NCBI GenBank assembly: GCA_028100865.1 | Contig: JAOHJV010000010.1 | Location: forward strand, 1 to 18,843 | Reading direction: 5' to 3' | DNA from: Candidatus Pelagibacter sp. | Lineage (GTDB): Bacteria; Pseudomonadota; Alphaproteobacteria; Pelagibacterales; Pelagibacteraceae | DNA length: 18,843 nt | Position numbers and translations under genes: made by a program | Notes under the pieces: generated by a model | Databases searched by the model: none | Told to the model about the DNA's origin: nothing | The model's input: the letters and a program-made list of their open reading frames with translations, nothing else | In this document: positions 13,679-18,843 of the stretch, in pieces | How the letters are laid out: the number at the start of each line of letters is the position of its first letter | Position numbering within the stretch: the first letter of the stretch is position 1

Positions 13679-15240
13679 TATTTTAGTTTATTCATTAATA
13701 GCTCGGTTGTTTCTTTTACACCAAAAAAGCTTATAAAAAATCCCATCCGAGGTCCATTTTCATCTCCAAAAACTACCTCATATATTAATTTAAACCAATC
13801 TCTTAAATTGTCTGCATAACCATTTTCTTTTCCAGTTGAATAAATCAAAGTTTGAATATCTTCTGGTGACATTTCATCTGTACACTTTTCTAGGGTTTTC
13901 ACCAAAGCCTCAAGAGCTTTTTTTTCTGACTCATTTGGTATTTTATATTTTTTCTGAGCTTTAATTACATCGTTGAAATATTTAATCGCATATCCAACTA
14001 AGGCATCAAAAATTGGAAAATTTGTTTCAGAGATATCTGGTTTATATTTCTTAACAAACTTCCACAATAAATCCTTATTATCGGCATTACTAGTTTCAAC
14101 TAAATTTAGTAACATGGAAAATGTCATAATCATTTCTTCATTTGGGATATTACCATTATGAACATGCCACACGGGATTCATAAGTAATTGTAGTTCATTT
14201 TGTTTTTTTGACTTTTCAATACAATCTAAATATTCATCAACAGCTTTTGGAACTATTTCTTTATATAGTTTTTTAGCTCTTCTTGGATTTTGATACATGT
14301 ACAGAGATAAGCTTTCTGGTGAAGCATATTCCAACCATTGGTCAATTGTTATTCCATTCCCTTTTGATTTAGAAATCTTTTCACCTTTTTCGTCTAAAAA
14401 TAGCTCATATGCAAAGCCAGATGGGTTTTTCTTTCCTAATAAATTTATTATTTTTGTAGACAAAATTGCACTTTCAATCAAATCTTTTCCATACATCTCA
14501 AAGTCTATATCTAAAGCGTACCATCTCATGGCCCAATCAACTTTCCATTGTAATTTACAATTTCCATCTAAAATACTTGTCTCTAATTTTTTTCCTTTAT
14601 TATCAAAAATAATATTTGATTTTTCTTTATCAATTTCGATTACAGGAATCTCTAAAACATGCCCGGTCTCATGACAAATAGGCAAAAAAGGACTATAAGT
14701 TTTTTGACGCTCCTTACCTAGTGTGGGAATTATAATATTCATAATTCCTTCATAATTTTCTAAAATAATTTTAAGTGTTGGATTAAAAAAACCACTTTTA
14801 TAAAGTGTAGTAGAACTTTGAAAATTATAATTAAATTTAAAACTATCTAAAAATTTCTTTAACATTTCATTATTGTGCTCACCAAAACTACTAAATTTAT
14901 CAAATGGATCGGGAACTTGGGTTAATGGTTTATGAAGATTTTCTTGTAATAATTCTTGATTAGGAACGTTGTCAGGTACCTTTCGTAAACCATCCATATC
15001 ATCAGAAAATGTTATTATTTCAGTAGGAAAATCAGACAACTGCTTTAAGGCATTTACCATCATCGAAGTTCTTGCAACTTCTCCAAATGTTCCTATATGG
15101 GGAAGTCCACTAGGGCCATAACCTGTTTGAAGCGTAATCTTACCTTTTTTTTCTATAAATGATTTTCTCTCTCTAAGTAATTTTTTTGCTTCAACAAAAG
15201 GCCAAGCACTAGTTTTATCTAAATTTTCTTTTTTAATCAT
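13678..15240 (-). CDS. lysK: Lysyl-tRNA synthetase, class I
   Basis: The enzyme charges tRNA-Lys with a Rossmann-type catalytic domain, unlike the class II LysRS of E. coli. The 520 residues carry the HIGH-type motif GPSGLPHIGTFGE (42-54), a SDDMDGLRKVP segment typical of the family, a zinc-like CHETGH region (189-194) and the KMSKS-type loop EKISKSKGNG (287-296). The C-terminal helical anticodon-binding part spans about 300-520. Class I LysRS is usual in alphaproteobacteria, which supports the taxonomic reading. No class II enzyme is present here. It is first in a two-gene unit with pyrD, and diverges from trkH. Confidence 0.96.
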   Translation of the reverse strand: MIKKENLDKTSAWPFVEAKKLLRERKSFIEKKGKITLQTGYGPSGLPHIGTFGEVARTSMMVNALKQLSDFPTEIITFSDDMDGLRKVPDNVPNQELLQENLHKPLTQVPDPFDKFSSFGEHNNEMLKKFLDSFKFNYNFQSSTTLYKSGFFNPTLKIILENYEGIMNIIIPTLGKERQKTYSPFLPICHETGHVLEIPVIEIDKEKSNIIFDNKGKKLETSILDGNCKLQWKVDWAMRWYALDIDFEMYGKDLIESAILSTKIINLLGKKNPSGFAYELFLDEKGEKISKSKGNGITIDQWLEYASPESLSLYMYQNPRRAKKLYKEIVPKAVDEYLDCIEKSKKQNELQLLMNPVWHVHNGNIPNEEMIMTFSMLLNLVETSNADNKDLLWKFVKKYKPDISETNFPIFDALVGYAIKYFNDVIKAQKKYKIPNESEKKALEALVKTLEKCTDEMSPEDIQTLIYSTGKENGYADNLRDWFKLIYEVVFGDENGPRMGFFISFFGVKETTELLMNKLK

Positions 15241-15329
15241 GAATTATGCTTCTAATAATCTTAAATCAGTGGTTTTACTAATTCTTATAGAGTTGAAATT
15301 TATTTACCATAAAATAATGTTCTTTCAAA
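15241..15329. other. Divergent lysK / trkH intergenic region
   Basis: These 89 AT-rich bases must hold promoters for both directions. TATAGA (15286-15291) and TTGAAA (15293-15298) occur on the plus strand, but no pair of boxes has both good sequence and good spacing. I see no Shine-Dalgarno before either start, no clear hairpin, and no open frame of interest. Confidence 0.5.
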
Positions 15330-16769
15330 ATGTCTAATTATAAAACTGTTTTTTTTACACTAGGAATTTTGCAAATAATTCTGGGGGTATCCATGTTCAT
15401 ACCTATTATTGCTCAATTTGCTTATTCTGAAATAGACTCCTCATTTTTTGGTGCATCAATTATTACAATCATTTTTGGAACTCTATTTTTTTTATCAAAC
15501 TTAGATCACGATAAAAAATTAAATTTACAGCAAGCCTTTTTGCTCACTGCACTTTCATGGCTGAGCATAGCAATTTTTGGATCTTTACCATTTATATTTT
15601 CAACAATAGAACTTTCAGTGACTGATGCATTTTTTGAGAGTATGTCAGGAATAACGACTACTGGTTCAACAATTATTTCAAATCTAGAATTTACACCAAA
15701 AGGAATTTTATTATGGAGAGCGATACTACAATGGCTAGGTGGTATTGGTATTATTGTAATGGCAATCACTTTGATGCCAATAATGAACGTTGGTGGAATG
15801 CAATTATTCAAAATTTCAAGTAATGATTCTTCTGAAAAAATACTTCCAAAATCTAAAGAGATAGCTTTAAGATTAATCTATATTTACTCAGGTTTAACTA
15901 TAATGTGTGCAATCACATATTGGTTATTTGGAATGAGTAAGTTTGACAGCTTAACACACTCAATGACCACAATTGCTACAGGCGGTTTTTCAAATTACAA
16001 TCAATCTATTGGTTATTTCAATAGTGTTCCAATAGAAATAGCTTCAATGATATTCATAATTTTAGGAAGTATACCATTTATCGTTTACATTAAATTTATA
16101 AATGGAAATAAAAAAATTTTTTTAACAGATGTACAAATTAAAACATTTTTTAAAATTATTATCACGGCAATTATTTTATTATCCATATACTTGTTGTTAA
16201 GTAATTATGAGAATTTTAATTTAAGGTCAGTATTTTTTAACAGCATTTCTATATTAACAGGAACTGGATATGTAAATTCTGAATATGATAGTTGGGGTAG
16301 CTTTCCAATCACTCTATTTTTAGCACTAATGTTTATAGGTGGTTGTGCTGGATCAACTACTTGTGGTATTAAAATTTTTAGAATTCAAATTTTATATTCA
16401 TTTATAGCAATTCAAATTAAAAAAATTATTTATCCAAAAGGTGTTTTTGTTATTAAATATGATCAAAATTCAGTTGATGACAAATTTATTGCATCAATAA
16501 TTTCTTTTATTTATTTTTACTTTGTAATCTTCTTTTTGCTTGCTGCACTTCTATCTCTAACTGGTCTAGATTTTATTACTGCAATTTCAGGAGCTGCAAC
16601 ATCAATTTCAAACGTTGGACCAGGATTAGGGCCAATAATAGGTCCCAATGGAGATTTTTCTTCTTTACCTGATATTTCAAAATGGATTTTAACAGTTGGT
16701 ATGATTTTGGGTAGACTTGAGCTATTTGCAATATTAGTATTATTTCTACCATCTTTTTGGAGAAACTAA
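15330..16769 (+). CDS. trkH: Potassium uptake protein TrkH/TrkG family
   Basis: This is the membrane pore subunit of the Trk potassium transporter. The 479 residues contain the four pore-loop repeats with filter glycines: TTTGS (109-113), ATGGF (216-220), TGTGY (310-314) and NVGPG (428-432). The GGCAGSTTCGIKIFR segment (337-351) of the M3 region, which in TrkH gates the pore, is complete. The length fits the family. TrkH normally needs the cytoplasmic NAD-binding TrkA subunit, which is not nearby. The stop lies 2 bases before the ampG ATG, so the two are co-transcribed. Confidence 0.95.
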   Translation: MSNYKTVFFTLGILQIILGVSMFIPIIAQFAYSEIDSSFFGASIITIIFGTLFFLSNLDHDKKLNLQQAFLLTALSWLSIAIFGSLPFIFSTIELSVTDAFFESMSGITTTGSTIISNLEFTPKGILLWRAILQWLGGIGIIVMAITLMPIMNVGGMQLFKISSNDSSEKILPKSKEIALRLIYIYSGLTIMCAITYWLFGMSKFDSLTHSMTTIATGGFSNYNQSIGYFNSVPIEIASMIFIILGSIPFIVYIKFINGNKKIFLTDVQIKTFFKIIITAIILLSIYLLLSNYENFNLRSVFFNSISILTGTGYVNSEYDSWGSFPITLFLALMFIGGCAGSTTCGIKIFRIQILYSFIAIQIKKIIYPKGVFVIKYDQNSVDDKFIASIISFIYFYFVIFFLLAALLSLTGLDFITAISGAATSISNVGPGLGPIIGPNGDFSSLPDISKWILTVGMILGRLELFAILVLFLPSFWRN

Positions 16770-16771
16770 AA

Positions 16772-18148
16772 ATGCTTGAAATAAAAAAACAATCTTTATC
16801 AGAAACCTTTTCAGTTTATTTTGATAAAAGAATGGTACGAATATTATTGCTTGGAGCTATCTCTGGTTTTCCTTGGGTTTTAATAGGCAGCAGTTTGAGT
16901 TTATGGCTAAAGGAAGAAGGATTAAGTAGATCAACTATTGGATGGGCAGGATTAATATTTGGAGTATACGCTTTCAATTATTTATGGGCACCTCTTATCG
17001 ATAGACTTCAAATTCCTTATCTCACAAAAAAACTTGGTCATAGACGTGGATGGATAGTGTTAATGCAAACAGCTATTTTGATCTGTTTAATTGTATGGAG
17101 TTTAATAAACCCGACAGAAAATCTTGCTCTATTAATTACAATTGGTTTAATCATTGCAATTGCATCAGCAACACAAGACATAACTGTAGATGCTTTAAGA
17201 ATCGAACAAATTGGTGAACATGAGGGCAAATCAATGGCTGCAGGTGCTGCGATGGCAGTTGTTGGTTGGTGGAGTGGATATAAATTAGGTGGTGTAATAG
17301 CTTTATTTACAGCAGAATACTTTCAAAACATTGGCATAGTTAATTACTGGCAATCAACATTTTTAATTTTGGGTATTGTGGTAATTTTAATGAATATTGG
17401 GTTAATGTTTGTCGATGAAACAAACTCAACTTCTAGAAAAAATAATCAAAAAAAAACTGATCAATTAATTCAAAGTAAACTTGGATCACAAAATTTTATA
17501 ACAAATATGATTGCTTGGATAAGTGGTACTCTAGGAGGTCCTGTAATAAGTTTTTTTAAAAAAAATGGATTTTCTATTGCATTAGGTATTTTAGGTTTTG
17601 TGTTTTTATTTAAGATAGGTGAGGCATTTTTAGGTCGTATGTCCATAGTCTTTTATAAAGAAATAGGCTTTTCAAAAGGTGACATTGCAATTTATTCAAA
17701 AACTTTGGGTTGGGTGACAACAGTTATTTTTACATTATTGGGTGGTCTATTTGTAATTAGATCAGGAGTTTTAAAAGCAATGTTTCTTGCAGGTATTTTA
17801 ATGGCAGCAACCAATTTGTTATTTACAGCATTAGCGTGGAGTGGAAAGTCAGAATGGTTATTTGCAGTTGCAGTAATTTTTGATGATATAGCAGCAGCTT
17901 TTGCAACAGTTGCATTTGTAGCATTTATTTCTTTACTTGTTGATAGAACTTACACAGCAACACAATATGCGCTACTAGCATCAATTGGAACTGCTGGAAG
18001 AACTACACTTGCATCTTCATCTGGAGCATTAGTAGATTGGCTAAATGGAGACTGGGGTACATTTTTTATTTTAACAGCAGTAATGGTCATCCCCTCTTTA
18101 ATTTGTTTATGGATTATTAAAGATAAATTAAAATTAAGTGAAAAATAA
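16772..18148 (+). CDS. ampG: AmpG-family muropeptide permease (MFS)
   Basis: This is a major-facilitator permease of the AmpG/PAT type, importing anhydro-muropeptides from the periplasm for cell-wall recycling. The 458 residues form about 12-14 hydrophobic segments. Family marks are SGFPWVLIGSSLSLWLKEEG near the N-terminus, YLWAPLIDR, the loop LGHRRGWI (88-95) and the strong signature ASATQDITVDALRIE (131-145). I chose the ATG at 16772, which has GGAG about 9 bases upstream (16759-16762, within the trkH end), over a TTG five codons earlier. An NlpC/P60 peptidase overlaps its end, and an AmgK-type kinase lies at the other end of the window. Substrate is inferred from family; the PAT group also includes acetyl-CoA carriers. 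Confidence 0.85.
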   Translation: MLEIKKQSLSETFSVYFDKRMVRILLLGAISGFPWVLIGSSLSLWLKEEGLSRSTIGWAGLIFGVYAFNYLWAPLIDRLQIPYLTKKLGHRRGWIVLMQTAILICLIVWSLINPTENLALLITIGLIIAIASATQDITVDALRIEQIGEHEGKSMAAGAAMAVVGWWSGYKLGGVIALFTAEYFQNIGIVNYWQSTFLILGIVVILMNIGLMFVDETNSTSRKNNQKKTDQLIQSKLGSQNFITNMIAWISGTLGGPVISFFKKNGFSIALGILGFVFLFKIGEAFLGRMSIVFYKEIGFSKGDIAIYSKTLGWVTTVIFTLLGGLFVIRSGVLKAMFLAGILMAATNLLFTALAWSGKSEWLFAVAVIFDDIAAAFATVAFVAFISLLVDRTYTATQYALLASIGTAGRTTLASSSGALVDWLNGDWGTFFILTAVMVIPSLICLWIIKDKLKLSEK

Positions 18149-18843
18149 TTTTTTTTTTAAAAAGCAATTTTCTAATATTTATAAAAAAGCTTCAAAAAAT
18201 TCTGAAGTCACATCTCAAATACTTTACGGGGAGAAATTTAAAATATTATCTAAAAATAAAGAATGGATTAAGATAAAATCATCATTTGATAATTATATTG
18301 GATATATTCAAAATAAAAACTACATAGATAAACATTTTCCGAAATATAAAGTTTATTCTTTAAAAGCTAATATCTTTAGTAAACCAAATAAAAAAACTAA
18401 AAAATTTTTACCTTTTGGATCAAAAATTGAGGCAACTAATGAGAATAAAAATCAATGGTTAAAAAAAAAAGATTTAAAAAAAATTAATCATAAAGAAAAA
18501 AATTACACTAAAATATTTAAATTATTTTTAAATACAAAATATGTGTGGGGAGGTAAAACATTCAAAGGAATAGATTGCTCAGCATTACTTCAAATGTTTA
18601 ATTATTATAATTCCTCCTACTATCCCAGGGACACTAAAGATCAAATCAAATATTCAAAAAAAATAATTAAAAAAAATATATTTAAAAAAGGTGACATTAT
18701 TTTTTGGAAAGGACATGTTGCAATGTGTATAAATTCAAAAAAATTAATTCATGCATATGGACCTGAAAAAAAAGTTTTAATAATGCCTATTTTGCAAACA
18801 ATAAAAAGAATAGATAAAACAGCAAAACTCAAGGTAAAAAAAA
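18138..18843 (+). CDS. SH3-like plus NlpC/P60 cysteine endopeptidase, 3' end cut off
   Basis: This gene runs off the right edge after 235 codons. NlpC/P60 enzymes cut D-Glu/meso-diaminopimelate bonds in peptidoglycan stems. Residues about 13-65 look like a bacterial SH3 domain (SEVTSQILYGEKFKIL, WIKIKSSFDNYIGYIQ); a second, weaker repeat follows at about 70-115. The catalytic domain shows Cys147 in GIDCSALLQ, His193 in GHVAM and His205 in LIHAYG. The order Cys-His-His is that of the family. The only standard start in frame is a GTG at 18138, giving an 11-base overlap with ampG. No signal peptide is evident from this start, although residues 5-7 are three phenylalanines encoded in a T10 run. 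Many alphaproteobacterial relatives have the same SH3-NlpC layout. Confidence 0.87.
   Translation, partial: MKNNFFFKKQFSNIYKKASKNSEVTSQILYGEKFKILSKNKEWIKIKSSFDNYIGYIQNKNYIDKHFPKYKVYSLKANIFSKPNKKTKKFLPFGSKIEATNENKNQWLKKKDLKKINHKEKNYTKIFKLFLNTKYVWGGKTFKGIDCSALLQMFNYYNSSYYPRDTKDQIKYSKKIIKKNIFKKGDIIFWKGHVAMCINSKKLIHAYGPEKKVLIMPILQTIKRIDKTAKLKVKK

Noticed and set aside
18149..18177. T10 run after ampG as a transcription terminator
   Set aside because: No stable hairpin precedes it, and the next gene overlaps ampG and reads straight through the run.
1..18843. Mobile elements, phage genes, defence systems or CRISPR arrays
   Set aside because: Every sizeable open frame is assigned to a housekeeping, transport or regulatory family. 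No transposase, integrase, terminal inverted repeats or spaced repeats were seen.

Overview
The window is an AT-rich, very compact stretch of bacterial chromosome carrying 18 protein genes, two of them cut by the window edges. By my hand count only about 500 of 18,843 bases lie outside genes. No gene-free stretch exceeds 146 bases, and neighbouring genes often share bases. The gene set is alphaproteobacterial: ChvG/ChvI, a near-canonical RegA/ActR, a class I lysyl-tRNA synthetase, and adenosylhomocysteinase next to ChvG. With the low GC and the compaction this points to a streamlined marine alphaproteobacterium of the SAR11/Pelagibacterales type. That assignment is inference from content and style, with no database match behind it. 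I see no rRNA, tRNA, CRISPR array, insertion sequence or phage gene.

Layout. Bases 1-7235 are all on the minus strand. Read in transcription order they hold polA, the two-component pair chvI-chvG, ahcY, tsaE and the start of an AmgK-type sugar kinase that leaves the window on the left. Diverging from polA is bioY, a biotin transporter S-component. It ends by overlapping the end of the convergent regA by 8 bases. Diverging from regA is a plus-strand polyamine operon, 8605-11711: a fold-III ornithine-type decarboxylase, a deoxyhypusine-synthase-like enzyme and an agmatinase-family ureohydrolase. It is preceded by the longest intergenic leader of the window. Convergent to it, only 2 bases away, is a minus-strand run: lysK-pyrD and then rpmB-yhhQ behind its own promoter. 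From 15330 to the right edge the plus strand holds trkH, ampG and a truncated NlpC/P60 cysteine peptidase with an SH3-like N-terminus.

How the genes fit together. Three themes stand out. (1) Polyamines: the decarboxylase makes a diamine, the ureohydrolase removes urea from a guanidino substrate, and the DHS-like enzyme, which keeps its catalytic lysine, probably transfers an aminobutyl group to give homospermidine. Bacteria lack eIF5A, so the classical role is excluded. (2) Cell-wall turnover and recycling: the NlpC/P60 peptidase and the AmpG permease sit at the right end, and the AmgK-type MurNAc/GlcNAc kinase at the left end. (3) Salvage and lean regulation: BioY and YhhQ import biotin and queuosine precursors, and control rests on two response regulators (ChvI, RegA).

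The most interesting spot is the leader at 8459-8604 ahead of the polyamine operon. It holds a 26-codon open frame with tandem AGG arginine codons that also form an orphan Shine-Dalgarno-like sequence. Next to it are an inverted repeat that would mask those bases, an AT-rich hairpin with a T tract, and then a real, strong ribosome binding site.
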